DNA of 64,000 nucleotides from positions 4,960,001-5,024,000 of the forward strand of contig NZ_FMIA01000002.1 of NCBI RefSeq assembly GCF_900091615.1. The letters are read 5' to 3'. The notes beneath the pieces were generated by a model, which was not told the origin of the DNA, made no database searches, and worked only from the letters and a program-made list of their open reading frames with translations. A program made the position numbers and the translations under genes. Position 1 is the stretch's first letter. Every line of letters starts with the position of its first letter. Positions 50,325 through 59,063 of this stretch are shown one piece after another. Source of the stretch: Micromonospora yangpuensis. Its GTDB lineage: Bacteria > Actinomycetota > Actinomycetes > Mycobacteriales > Micromonosporaceae.

Positions 50325-51721
50325 GACGCCCCGCCGCCCTCCGTCAGCCCGGCCAACTCCAGCAGCAGCCCCTTGACCTCGGTGGCGGCCAGCGACTCCC
50401 GGGCCGCGGCGGCGTCGGAGCAGAGCAGCACCGGACCGTCGGCCGGGTCGGCGGGCAGCCGCCCGTGCGAGCCGCGTACCGCCTGCGCGCCCGCGTCCAG
50501 GCCGACCACGCTCATCAGGTACCGCATGCCCGCCTTCTTGCGGGCCAGGGCGATGCCGGCGCGACGCTTCGCGGCCCCCGGCGCGGCCGGATCGAAGAGC
50601 AGCTCCGCCGGGTCGTACCCCGGCTTACGGTGGATCTCCACCAGCCGGGCGTAGTCCGGGGCGCGGGCGTCGTCCAGCCAGTAGTAGTAGGTGAACCAGG
50701 CCTGCTCCTCGGCGACCAGCACCAGCTCACCGGCGCGCTCGTGGTCCAGCCCGTACGCCGCCTTGCCCTCGGCGTCCAGCACCTCGGCCACCCCGGGCAG
50801 CCCGGCGCAGAGCTTCGCCACCGCCGGCAGGTCCGCCGGATCCTTGACGTAGACGTGCGCGATCTGGTGGTCGGCCACCGCGAAGGCCCGCGACGTCCAC
50901 GGGTCGAGGTGCTCCATGCCGTCCTGGGTGTAGACCCGCAGCAGCCCCTCGGCGCGCAGCAGCCGGTTGATGTCGACCGGCTGGGAGACGTCGGTGATGC
51001 CGTACTCCGACAGGGCCACCACCGTCGCGTCCCGTTGCCGGGCCGCCGCCAGCAGCGGGGCGAGCACCTCGTCCAGTTCCTTGGCCGCGACGGCGGCCTG
51101 CAACGACGAGGCCCCGAACCGCTGCAGGTCGTAGTCGAGGTGCGGGACGTAGACCAGGGTCAGGTCCGGCGAGTGGTCGGCGAGGATCTGCTCGGCGGCC
51201 TGGCAGATCCACCGGGACGACGGAATGCCGGCGCCCGGCCCCCAGTAGGTGAACAGCGGGAAGGTGCCCAGCTTGTCGGTGAGCGCGTCGTGCAGCTCCG
51301 GCGGGTCGGTGTAGCAGTCCGGCTCCTTGCGCCCGTCGGCCCGGTACACCGGCCGCGGGGTGACCGTCCAGTTGACGTCCGCGCCCATCGCGTACCACCA
51401 GCAGACGTTGGCCACCGTGTAGTCGGGGCGCAGCCTACGCGCGGTGTGCCAGAGCTTCTCGCCCTGCACCAGCGCGTTGTGCTGCCGCCACAGGAACACC
51501 TCACCCAGGTCACGGAAGTACCAGCCGTTGCCGACGACGCCGTGCGAACGGGGCAGCTCGCCGGTGAGGAAGGTCGACTGCACCGAACATGTCACCGCCG
51601 GCAGCACCGTGCCGAGCTGCGCGGTGAACCCGCCGTCGGCGACCGCGCGCAGCTTCGGCATGTGCGCCAGCAGCCGGGGGGTCAGCCCGACCACGTCCAG
51701 AACCACCAGTTTCTTGGTCAC
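50321..51721 (-). CDS. eboF: Alkaline-phosphatase-superfamily nucleotide pyrophosphatase/phosphodiesterase (EboF-like)
   Basis: A 466-residue protein of the nucleotide pyrophosphatase/phosphodiesterase group. Metal and nucleophile positions are visible: VVLDVVGLTP (Asp9), TVLPAVTCSVQSTFLTGELPRSHG (Thr44 nucleophile), YVPHLDYDLQRFG and VVALSEYGITDV, with DHQIAHVYV later. There is no signal peptide. The ATG overlaps the EboE-like gene stop (ATGA). In Ebo operons such a protein is the last conserved member. Its real substrate is not known. Confidence 0.86.
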   Translation of the reverse strand: MTKKLVVLDVVGLTPRLLAHMPKLRAVADGGFTAQLGTVLPAVTCSVQSTFLTGELPRSHGVVGNGWYFRDLGEVFLWRQHNALVQGEKLWHTARRLRPDYTVANVCWWYAMGADVNWTVTPRPVYRADGRKEPDCYTDPPELHDALTDKLGTFPLFTYWGPGAGIPSSRWICQAAEQILADHSPDLTLVYVPHLDYDLQRFGASSLQAAVAAKELDEVLAPLLAAARQRDATVVALSEYGITDVSQPVDINRLLRAEGLLRVYTQDGMEHLDPWTSRAFAVADHQIAHVYVKDPADLPAVAKLCAGLPGVAEVLDAEGKAAYGLDHERAGELVLVAEEQAWFTYYYWLDDARAPDYARLVEIHRKPGYDPAELLFDPAAPGAAKRRAGIALARKKAGMRYLMSVVGLDAGAQAVRGSHGRLPADPADGPVLLCSDAAAARESLAATEVKGLLLELAGLTEGGGAS

Positions 51722-52950
51722 GCGCGTACTCCAGCCGGGGTCTCGAGGCCGATCGCGGCCAGTTCGTCACGGGCGAAGGCCAGCTCGGCGGCGATCCCGG
51801 CAGCCAGCTCCGCATCGGTGCCGGGCCGCCGCGCCGCCGGCAGCACCCCCCAGGTGTACGTCTCCACGTCCAGGTGGTCGCAGCCGGCCGTCTCACCGGC
51901 GAAGAGGCCGGTCAGCGCGGCACGCAGCACCGGCAGGGTGGCGGTCAGCGGCGGCTCCGGTGGGGCGTGCAGCGGCACGTGGTAGTGCACCCGCCACGGG
52001 CCGGGCAGTCGGGCGTCCAACGCGGCGTCCAGGTCGTCGGCGGCGTACGCCGGGTCGGCCGGGTCGTCGCCGTGCGCGCAGCCGGGCCCCCGGGTCTGGT
52101 GCAGGAAACGCGGCTCCACCCACCGCCGCAACGCCTCGCCGTCACCGCCGGACTGCCCGGCGCTGCCGGGGTCAGCGGACTCCAGGGCGGCTGTCGGATC
52201 GGCCGCCTCCAGGGCGGCGGAAACCTGGACCTTGACCACCGGCAGGTCGGCGGCGCGCAGCCGGGCCAGCGCCTCGGCCGGCTCCTCCCAGGCACAGGCC
52301 AGGTGAGCCAGGTCCAGGCAGACGCCCAACCGTGTCGTGTCCATTCCGGACAGTAACATGGCGGCCTGCCGGGTCGTCTCCACCACGCACCCCGGCTCCG
52401 GCTCGAAGCCGACCCGCACCGGACGGCCGGTCTCCCGCTCCACCGCGGCCAGGCCGGCGGCCAGCTCGTCCAGCCGCCGCCGGGCGGCGTCGGCCCGGTC
52501 GGTGTCCCACGGGGTACGCCAGGCCAGCGGCAGGGTGGAGACCGAGCCCCGCGCCGCGTCCTCGGGCAGCAGGTCCGCCAGCACCCGGGCCAGGTTCAGG
52601 GTGTACGTCAACCGCTGGGCGGTGGCCCAGTCCGGCTGGTACACCGCGCCCTTGACCACCGGTGCCTGGAAGGCGGCGTACGGGAACCCGTTGAGGGTGA
52701 CCACCTCCAGGCCCCGGACGGTCAGCTCGGTGCGCAACCGGCGACGCGCGGTCTCGTCGGCGGCCAGCTCGGCGGCGACCGGGGCGGCCAACCACAGCCC
52801 CAGCCCCAGCAGGTCGCCACCGAGGCGCTCGCGCACCGGCACCGCGTAGCTGTCCAGCTGCCGCAGGATGCCGGCCAGGTCCTCGGCCGGGTGCACGTTC
52901 GTGCAGTAGCCGAGGTGGACCGTGCTGCCGTCGCGGTGTCGCAGCCGCAT
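51718..52950 (-). CDS. eboE: EboE-like TIM-barrel protein
   Basis: A 410-residue xylose-isomerase-like protein: LGYCTNVHPAEDLAGILRQLDSYAVPVRERLG at the N-terminus, EVVTLNGFPYAAFQAPVVKGAVYQPDW, VGFEPEPGCVVETT and GVCLDLAHLACAWEEP. These match the protein called metabolite traffic protein EboE. Start ATG 52950 overlaps the TatD-like stop by one base (TGATG); the frame stays open far upstream. It probably binds a sugar- or shikimate-like compound, as in other Ebo clusters. Confidence 0.87.
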   Translation of the reverse strand: MRLRHRDGSTVHLGYCTNVHPAEDLAGILRQLDSYAVPVRERLGGDLLGLGLWLAAPVAAELAADETARRRLRTELTVRGLEVVTLNGFPYAAFQAPVVKGAVYQPDWATAQRLTYTLNLARVLADLLPEDAARGSVSTLPLAWRTPWDTDRADAARRRLDELAAGLAAVERETGRPVRVGFEPEPGCVVETTRQAAMLLSGMDTTRLGVCLDLAHLACAWEEPAEALARLRAADLPVVKVQVSAALEAADPTAALESADPGSAGQSGGDGEALRRWVEPRFLHQTRGPGCAHGDDPADPAYAADDLDAALDARLPGPWRVHYHVPLHAPPEPPLTATLPVLRAALTGLFAGETAGCDHLDVETYTWGVLPAARRPGTDAELAAGIAAELAFARDELAAIGLETPAGVRA

Positions 52951-53801
52951 CAGCTGCCGCCGCGCAGGATCGAGTTGCCCTCGAAGGTGGCCTCGGAGTC
53001 CGCCAGGTCGCTGAGGTCCAGCCGCCCGGACTGGCCGTAGAACTCCACCGGGTTGCGCCACAGCACCCGGTCGACGTCGTCGTCGGTGAAGCCGGCCTGC
53101 AGCATCGCCTCCCCGGTGGTCCGGGTCAGCAGCGGGTCGGAACGTCCCCAGTCGGCCGCCGAGTTGACAAGCATCCGCTCGGTGCCGTACGTCTTCAGCA
53201 GCTCCACCATCCGCGGCGGCGACATCTTGGTGTCCGGGTAGATGGAGAAGCCCAGCCAGCAGCCGGTGTCCCGGACCAGCTTGACGGTCACCTCGTTGAG
53301 GTGGTCGACCACCACCCGCCCGGGGGCGATGCCGGACTCGGCGACCACCGCCAGGGTCCGTTCGACGCCCTTGACCTTGTCCCGGTGCGGGGTGTGCACC
53401 AGCGCCGGCAGGTCGTACGCCACGGCCAGGGCGAGCTGCCCGGCGAACGCGGCGTCCTCCTCCGGGGTCATCGAGTCGTACCCGATCTCGCCGACCGCGA
53501 CCACGCCGTCCTTGTCCAGGTACCGGGGCAGCAGGTCGAGCACCGGTCGGCAGCGCGGGTCGTTCGCCTCCTTCGGGTTCAGCGCGATGGTGGCGTGGTG
53601 GCGTACCCCGAACTGGGCGGCCCGGAACGGCTCCCAGCCGATCAGCGAGTCGAAGTAGTCGGTGAAGGAGGCCGGGCTGGTACGGGGCTGGCCCAGCCAG
53701 AAGGCCGGTTCGACGATCGCGCGGATCCCGGCGGCGGCCATCCGCTCGTAGTCGTCGGTGGTCCGTGAGGTCATGTGGATGTGCGGGTCGAAGATGCGCA
53801 T
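52950..53801 (-). CDS. eboB: EboB-like TatD-family hydrolase
   Basis: A 283-residue metal-dependent hydrolase. MRIFDPHIHMTSRTTDDYERMAAAGIRAIVEP has the metal-binding HxH of TatD/amidohydrolases; PALVHTPHRDKVKG, VVVDHLNEVTVKLV and ERMLVNSAADWGRSDPLLT provide the other ligands. The TatD DNase signature is not complete. It matches the TatD-like member (EboB) of Ebo operons. ATG 53801 overlaps the EboA-like stop by one base. Confidence 0.87.
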   Translation of the reverse strand: MRIFDPHIHMTSRTTDDYERMAAAGIRAIVEPAFWLGQPRTSPASFTDYFDSLIGWEPFRAAQFGVRHHATIALNPKEANDPRCRPVLDLLPRYLDKDGVVAVGEIGYDSMTPEEDAAFAGQLALAVAYDLPALVHTPHRDKVKGVERTLAVVAESGIAPGRVVVDHLNEVTVKLVRDTGCWLGFSIYPDTKMSPPRMVELLKTYGTERMLVNSAADWGRSDPLLTRTTGEAMLQAGFTDDDVDRVLWRNPVEFYGQSGRLDLSDLADSEATFEGNSILRGGS

Positions 53802-54400
53802 CACGCCTCCCGGGCGGTGAGTTGGTCGAGCAGACCGGTGGCGTCGGCGGGCATGCTCCGGCCGGCGGCCTGCCGTTCGGCGGCCAGTCCGGCGAGCATC
53901 GCGGCGAGTTCGCCGTCGGCGCGCTGGTCGAGGTCGGCGACCACGGCCAGCGGTACGTCCATGAAGACGCACTTGAGCACGGCCTGCCGCCACGAGGCCG
54001 GATCGAGGTGCCCGGCGTACGGGCCGAGGGCGGCGGCGACCAGCCGGGTGTCGTTGGTGCGGATCGCGTCGTGCAGCAGCGGTACGCCGGCCGCGCCGAT
54101 CGGCAGCAGCGGCAGGGCCCGCAGCACGGCCCGCTTCTCGGCGGCGTCACCCTGCCGGTAGAGCGCCTCGGCGTGGGCGGCCTGCCCGCTGGGCAGCGCG
54201 GTCAGCAGCAGCACCCGGGCCGCGTCGTCGGCGGTCCAACCGGGCAGCTCGGGCAGTGGTCCCCGGCCGCACCGCCGGCCGACGCCCGGGAAGAGCCGTT
54301 CGATCGCCGTCGGGTCGACCGCCACCTGCCGCAGCGCCGCCTCCAGCCACTCCGGATCGGGTACCTCGCGCAACGCGGCCCGCAGCTGGTCCGGTGTCAT
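53801..54400 (-). CDS. eboA: EboA-domain protein
   Basis: A 199-residue helical protein. The pattern PELPGWTADDAARVLLLTALPSGQAAHAEALYRQGDAAEKRAVLRALPLL and AIRTNDTRLVAAALGPYAGHLDPASWRQAVLKCVFMDVPL, with LAAMLAGLAAERQAAGRSMP, is that of EboA, a protein of HEAT-like helices found only in Ebo-type operons. Start ATG overlaps the isomerase stop (ATGA). No catalytic residues are recognised. It is the strongest marker for the whole operon type. Confidence 0.86.
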   Translation of the reverse strand: MTPDQLRAALREVPDPEWLEAALRQVAVDPTAIERLFPGVGRRCGRGPLPELPGWTADDAARVLLLTALPSGQAAHAEALYRQGDAAEKRAVLRALPLLPIGAAGVPLLHDAIRTNDTRLVAAALGPYAGHLDPASWRQAVLKCVFMDVPLAVVADLDQRADGELAAMLAGLAAERQAAGRSMPADATGLLDQLTAREA

Positions 54401-55326
54401 CCGGTCTCCCCCCTCGTGCTGGTGGGCGCCGCCACGGCGGCGCGGGTGCTGGTGGGCGCCGGCGCGGCGGCGGCGCGGAGGAACTCGATCGACGCGGCGG
54501 CGACGTTCGGGGCGGCGTGCGAGTGCCGGGGCAGCTCCACCGCGACCAGCCCCCGGTAGCCGACGTCGGAGAGCGCCTGGAGCACCGGCGGGAAGTCGAT
54601 CTCACCGGTGCCGAACTCCAGGTGCTCGTGCACACCGCGCCGCATGTCGTCGATCTGCACGTTCACCAGGTGCTCGCCCACGTCGTAGACGCAGTCCGGC
54701 ACGGTCATCGACTCCAGGCAGCGACAGTGTCCGATGTCGAGGGTGAGCCCGAAGCCGGGCGGCTCACCGAGGGCGGCCCGCAGCCGCCGCCAGCCGGCGA
54801 TGTCCTCGACCAGCATCCCCGGCTCGGGTTCGAAGCCCAGCGGTACGCCGGCGGCCCCGGCGGCCTCCACCACGACCGCGCAGCCGGCGACCAGCCGGTC
54901 CCAGGCGGTCTGGGGGCTGACCTGCGGTGGGCGTACCCCGGCCCAGTAGGAGACCGCCTCGGCACCCAGGTCGGCACCGATGCGTACGGCCCGACGCAGG
55001 AACTCGATCCGGCGGGCCGGGTCGTCGTGCAGCAGGGTCGGGGCGTGCTTGTGCCAGGGGTCCAGCAGGTACCGGGCCCCGGTCTCGATCACCACCGAGA
55101 GGCCCAGTCCGGCCAGTCGCCTACCGACGGCGTCGACCCGGGCGGCCAGCCCGGGGGCGAACGGGTCGAGGTGGTCGTGGTCCAGGGTCAGGGCGACGCC
55201 CTGGTACCCCAGGTCGGCCAGGACGGCGAGCGCGTCGTCGAGCCGGTGGTTGGCGAAACCGTTGGTGCCGTACCCGAACCGCAGCCGGGCCGTGTCCGCC
55301 TCGGCGGTGCCGTCGGGCCCGGTCAT
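54397..55326 (-). CDS. Sugar phosphate isomerase/epimerase
   Basis: A 309-residue TIM-barrel isomerase. FGYGTNGFANHRLDDALAVLADLGYQGVALTLD starts the barrel; LGFEPEPGMLVEDI, GLTLDIGHCRCLES, VNVQIDDMRRGVHEHLEFGTGEIDFPP and YRGLVAVELPRHSHAAP carry the metal ligands. It is not the EboE gene, so the operon has two such proteins. The C-terminus repeats APTSTRA and APTSTRG, a short duplicated tail. The overlaps with both neighbours are four bases (ATGA). Confidence 0.87.
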   Translation of the reverse strand: MTGPDGTAEADTARLRFGYGTNGFANHRLDDALAVLADLGYQGVALTLDHDHLDPFAPGLAARVDAVGRRLAGLGLSVVIETGARYLLDPWHKHAPTLLHDDPARRIEFLRRAVRIGADLGAEAVSYWAGVRPPQVSPQTAWDRLVAGCAVVVEAAGAAGVPLGFEPEPGMLVEDIAGWRRLRAALGEPPGFGLTLDIGHCRCLESMTVPDCVYDVGEHLVNVQIDDMRRGVHEHLEFGTGEIDFPPVLQALSDVGYRGLVAVELPRHSHAAPNVAAASIEFLRAAAAPAPTSTRAAVAAPTSTRGETG

Positions 55327-56252
55327 GTCGGCGAGACCTTGCGGGCCAGCCGGCGGGCCAGCGGGGCGGCGGCGGCCACCGCGGTCCCGAGCAGACCCGC
55401 GCCGGCGCGGGCGGTCAACGCGCCCTGCAGTGCGGGCAGGCCGGTGATGCCGGCGCCGACCGCCGCGCGGACCCGACCGGCGGTGGGTTCGGCCACCACC
55501 CGGGCCTGCGCGGTGCCGTACCGGGCGGTGTAGAGGGTGGCCAGGGCCGCCGGCAGCGCCGCGCGCACCCCCGCCACCAGGTCCGTGCGACCGTGGTCGC
55601 CGCCGGCCGTCCCGCAGCGGGTACCGGCCGCCGTCGTGGTCCGGCTCCGGGGCGGCACCGCGGCGGTGGCGGCGATCAGGGCGGTACCGGCCAGGGTGCC
55701 CAGCGGCAGCCGGGCGTCGGTGCCGCTGACCTCGCGGCGGGAGAGCGCGGTGACCGTCCAGGTGTGCGCGGCGACGGTGAGCGCCGCCGGCACCGCCCGC
55801 GCAGTCGGCCCGCCGGCCGCGCCGAGCAGCACGTCCAACCCCCGGCAGAGCGCCATGGTCGGCGGGCCGGCGGCGCTGTTCTTCGCCGCCACGTCGTAGG
55901 CCCAGACGGCGGCGGCCAGCGGCACCGCCACGGCCGCCGCGCGCCGGCCGCCGGCGGCAGCGGCCAGCCCGAGGCCGGCGGCGGTCAGCCCGGCGGCCAG
56001 GCCGAACGCGGTGTGGGGGCTGATCCGGCCGCTGGGGATCGGGCGCTCGGGGCGTTCCACCGCGTCCAGGTCCCGGTCGGCCCAGTCGTTGGCGGCCATC
56101 CCCGCCCAGTAGAGCAGGACCGACGCGCCGGCCAGGGCGGGGGTACGCCGGTCGAGCGTGCCGGCCGCCGCCGCACCGGCGATCACGTCACCGGGTACCG
56201 AGAGCGCGGCCGGGGCCCGGACCAGCTCGGCCAGGTCACTCAGCCGGGACAT
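55323..56252 (-). CDS. eboC: UbiA-family prenyltransferase (EboC/SCO3242-like)
   Basis: A 309-residue integral membrane enzyme that attaches a prenyl chain to an acceptor. The first aspartate motif is NDWADRDLDAVERPERPIPSG at about residues 56-76. The second region, VWAYDVAAKNSAAGPPTMALCRGLDVLLG, is of the form seen in Streptomyces SCO3242-like proteins. The start lies 17 bases inside the Ino1-like gene end. The prenyl donor may come from the polyprenyl synthase of the same operon and the acceptor may be a cyclitol or sugar, both inferred. Confidence 0.88.
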   Translation of the reverse strand: MSRLSDLAELVRAPAALSVPGDVIAGAAAAGTLDRRTPALAGASVLLYWAGMAANDWADRDLDAVERPERPIPSGRISPHTAFGLAAGLTAAGLGLAAAAGGRRAAAVAVPLAAAVWAYDVAAKNSAAGPPTMALCRGLDVLLGAAGGPTARAVPAALTVAAHTWTVTALSRREVSGTDARLPLGTLAGTALIAATAAVPPRSRTTTAAGTRCGTAGGDHGRTDLVAGVRAALPAALATLYTARYGTAQARVVAEPTAGRVRAAVGAGITGLPALQGALTARAGAGLLGTAVAAAAPLARRLARKVSPT

Positions 56253-57402
56253 CGGTGCCCTCGGCGGCGGCGTGCAGACGGGTGACGTGCTGGCGCAGCA
56301 GGGCCCACTGTTCGGCCAGCGAGTGGGTGGGCGCGCCGATCGGGTCCTTGAAGAAGAAGGCCAGCTCGGGCAGGGGTCCGCTGCGTCCGGCGGCGTGCGT
56401 GGCGGCGGTGATCCGGGCCAGGTCCAGCACCAGCGGGGCGGCCAGCGCGGAGTCGCAGCCGTGCCAGGTGAACTCCAGCCGCATCCCGGTGCCCAGGAAG
56501 CCAGCGAAGGTGATCAGGTCCCAGGCGGTCTTGAAGTCACCGAGTTCCTCGACGTAGTCGATGCGGGTGTCGCCCTGCGGCTGGTAGCCGAGGGTCTCAC
56601 CGAGGACCCGCTGCTTGCTCTCCACCTTGGCCGCGTTGGCGGCCGGGTCGGCCAGGGTCGCCCCGTCGCCGCCGCCGAGCAGGTTGATGCCGGACCACGA
56701 GCGCACCGCCAGGTTGCGCATCGCGAACATCGGCGCGAGCACCGACTTGACAAGCGTCTCGCCGGTCTTGCCGTCGTGCCCGGCGTACGGCAGGCCGCGT
56801 TCGGCGGCGAGGGCGGCCAGGGCCGGCAGTCGGGCCCCGGTCGACGGGGTGAAGTCCACGTAGGAGCAGCCGGCGGTGAAGGCCGCGTACGCGTAGAGCG
56901 AGCTGGGCGGCAGCACCTCGTCCGGGCCGGCGAGCGCCTCGGCCAGGGCGGCCGGGTCGGCGTGCGCCGGGTGCGGGGTGACGGCGGCCTCGGTGGCGGA
57001 GACGTTGACCACCACGATCCGGGCCAGCTCGTGCCGACGGCGGAACTCGGTCAGATCGGCCACCACGACCGCGATCCGGTCGGCCTGGGTCCCGCCGACC
57101 GGCGCCGGCCGCAGGTCGGACTCCACGGCGGCCAGGTCGTCGGCGAGCGCGGCGACCAGCCGGCCGGGGACCACCCCGGCGGCGGCCAGCGTCTCGGCCC
57201 GCTTGGCCAGCGGGGTGAGCACCGGATCGTGGCCGCCGAAGACCAGCTCGGCGAAGCTCGGCAGGGCCGGCCCCCGCAGCTCGGGCAGTTCGGTGACGCA
57301 GCCGGTCGGACCGGCGAGCCCGGCCCGCAGGGCGAGCGCCCCGACGATGCTGGTGGTCGCGACCGAACCTCGCGCGCCTACCAGCCAGACACCCGTACGC
57401 AT
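56236..57402 (-). CDS. Inositol-1-phosphate-synthase-like enzyme (Ino1 family)
   Basis: A 388-residue NAD-dependent cyclase. WLVGARGSVATTSIVGALAL is the NAD-binding motif; VVNVSATEAAVTPHP, FTPSTGA, AGHDGKTGETLVKSVLAPMF and NLLGGGDGATLADPAANAAKVESK contain the family's conserved active-site residues. ATG 57402 is the first gene of the operon, and a 425-base non-coding stretch precedes it. It makes inositol phosphate from glucose 6-phosphate in relatives. Here it replaces the dehydroquinate-synthase-like EboD of other Ebo operons. Confidence 0.9.
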   Translation of the reverse strand: MRTGVWLVGARGSVATTSIVGALALRAGLAGPTGCVTELPELRGPALPSFAELVFGGHDPVLTPLAKRAETLAAAGVVPGRLVAALADDLAAVESDLRPAPVGGTQADRIAVVVADLTEFRRRHELARIVVVNVSATEAAVTPHPAHADPAALAEALAGPDEVLPPSSLYAYAAFTAGCSYVDFTPSTGARLPALAALAAERGLPYAGHDGKTGETLVKSVLAPMFAMRNLAVRSWSGINLLGGGDGATLADPAANAAKVESKQRVLGETLGYQPQGDTRIDYVEELGDFKTAWDLITFAGFLGTGMRLEFTWHGCDSALAAPLVLDLARITAATHAAGRSGPLPELAFFFKDPIGAPTHSLAEQWALLRQHVTRLHAAAEGTDVPAE

Positions 57403-57782
57403 GGTGCTCCTTCCCGTTCAGGTGCGGATGGGCCCCGTCCGTTCACCGCGTCCGAGGTCCCGACGACAGCGCCGGAGTCGGCGGCAACGACGCTAGCCGG
57501 AATTCCCAGGCATGGGAACGGACGGGGCTGGCAGGCAGGGATGGTTCGGCGTTCCGTCCCTGCCTCCCCCGCATCCCTCCGGTCGTCGGCGACGACCGGA
57601 CGTCTCGCGCGTTCGCGGTCCTCCGGTGCGGTCGGGGAATCCCGTGTCGACCGCACCGGACGACCGTCCTGTGGGCGTACCCCGGGCCGTGCTGGCCCGG
57701 AGCCCGCCCGCCGGTCCGACCCGTACCCGCCGCGGGGCGCAACCGCGGCCGGTCCCTCGCCGGTCGGACCGGACTCTCCGAT
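57403..57782. promoter_or_regulatory. Upstream region of the Ino1/Ebo operon
   Basis: These 380 bases hold no convincing gene; open frames here match shadows of neighbours. The operon promoter must lie within, but no clear -35/-10 pair stands out. The right end adjoins the terminator of the dehydrogenase gene. Confidence 0.5.
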
Positions 57783-57824
57783 CCGGTTCCGGTGGCGGCA
57801 GGTGCCCGCCGCCACCGGAACCGG
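57783..57824 (-). terminator. Terminator after the Gfo/Idh gene
   Basis: CCGGTTCCGGTGGCGGC pairs perfectly with GCCGCCACCGGAACCGG around an eight-base loop, a 17-pair stem. It sits three bases after the dehydrogenase stop and separates the sugar operon from the Ebo operon. Confidence 0.88.
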
Positions 57825-57827
57825 GGA

Positions 57828-59042
57828 TCAGCCGGCCACGGCGGCCAGGCTCGGCTCCACCTCGGTCCATGAGGAACCGAGCTCCGCCGACCGGGTCACC
57901 GCGTCCAGCACCAGCTGGACCTGCAACGCGTCGGCGAAGGAGGGCGCCGGGTCGACGCCGGTGGCGACCGCCTCGACGAGGTCCCGCATCTGGTGCGTGA
58001 ACGAGTGCTCGTACCCGATGATGTGTCCCGGCGGCCACCAGGCCGACATGTACGGGTGGTCGCCCTCGGTGACCAGGATCCGGGTGAAGCCCTGCTCGGC
58101 GGCGGGTAGCGTCGCGTCGTAGAACTCCAGCTCGTTGAGGCGTTCCAGATCGAACACCACGGTGCCCAGCGAGCCGTTGACCTCGACCCGCAGTCCGTTC
58201 TTGCGCCCGGTGGCGAACCGGCTCGCCTCGTAGGTGGCCAGTGCGCCACCGTCGAGTCGGGCCACGAAGACCGCCGCGTCGTCCACGGTGACCTCACCGG
58301 TGGCCGCGGTGGCCCCGTCGGCCGGACCGGTGGCCGCCAGGCCACTGGACCCGCCCGGCAACGGCCGCTGCTTGACGAAGGTCTCGGTCAACGCGCTGAC
58401 GCCGGCGATCCGCTGGCCGGTGACGAACTGGGTGAGATCGATGATGTGGGCACCGATGTCACCCAGCGCGCCGGAGCCCGCCTTGTCCTTCTGCAGTCGC
58501 CAGACCAGCGGGAACTGCGGATCCACGATCCAGTCCTGCAGGTACACCGCGCGGACGTGCCGGATCTTTCCGAGCCGGCCGGCGGCGATCAGCTGCTGCA
58601 TCATGGTCACCGCGGGTACCCGACGGTAGTTGAAGCCGCACATCGAGCGGATCCCGGCGGCCTGCGCGGTGGTCGCCGCAGCGGTCATCTCGCGGGCCTC
58701 GGCGACTGTGTTGGCCAGCGGCTTCTCACAGAGCACGTGCTTGCCGGCAGCCAACGCGGCGAGGGTGATCTCCGCGTGGCTGTCCCCCGGTGTGCAGACG
58801 TCGACGATGTCGATGTCGTCGCGAGCGATCAACTCCCGCCAGTCTGTGGTGTGCGACTCCCAGCCGAGCCGGTCGGCGGCGTCGGCCACCTTCTCCGGAT
58901 CCCGGCCGCAGATCGCTGCCATCCGGACCCGCGCCGGCAGGTCGTAGACGCGGTTCACGGTGCGCCACGCCTGCGAGTGCGCGGCTCCCATGAACGCGTA
59001 GCCGACCATGCCGACCCGCAGTTCTCTGTCTGTCGTGGACAA
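57828..59042 (-). CDS. Gfo/Idh/MocA-family dehydrogenase
   Basis: A 404-residue NAD(P)-dependent sugar or inositol dehydrogenase. VGMVGYAFMGAAHSQAWR is the Rossmann motif; HVLCEKPLANTVAEA holds the conserved EKP lysine, and GALGDIGAHIIDLTQFVTG the substrate aspartate and histidine. It resembles inositol-2-dehydrogenase-like proteins. The start is TTG at 59042, with GGGGAG nine bases upstream. It is the last gene of the sugar-importer operon and probably oxidises the imported sugar. Confidence 0.9.
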   Translation of the reverse strand: MSTTDRELRVGMVGYAFMGAAHSQAWRTVNRVYDLPARVRMAAICGRDPEKVADAADRLGWESHTTDWRELIARDDIDIVDVCTPGDSHAEITLAALAAGKHVLCEKPLANTVAEAREMTAAATTAQAAGIRSMCGFNYRRVPAVTMMQQLIAAGRLGKIRHVRAVYLQDWIVDPQFPLVWRLQKDKAGSGALGDIGAHIIDLTQFVTGQRIAGVSALTETFVKQRPLPGGSSGLAATGPADGATAATGEVTVDDAAVFVARLDGGALATYEASRFATGRKNGLRVEVNGSLGTVVFDLERLNELEFYDATLPAAEQGFTRILVTEGDHPYMSAWWPPGHIIGYEHSFTHQMRDLVEAVATGVDPAPSFADALQVQLVLDAVTRSAELGSSWTEVEPSLAAVAG

Positions 59043-59063
59043 GGTGGGTCTCCCCCCGGTGTG

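Noticed and set aside
57403..57782. Open frames of 99-181 codons before the Ino1 gene
   Set aside because: They have no motif, no ribosome site and run across the terminator. They are best seen as chance frames.
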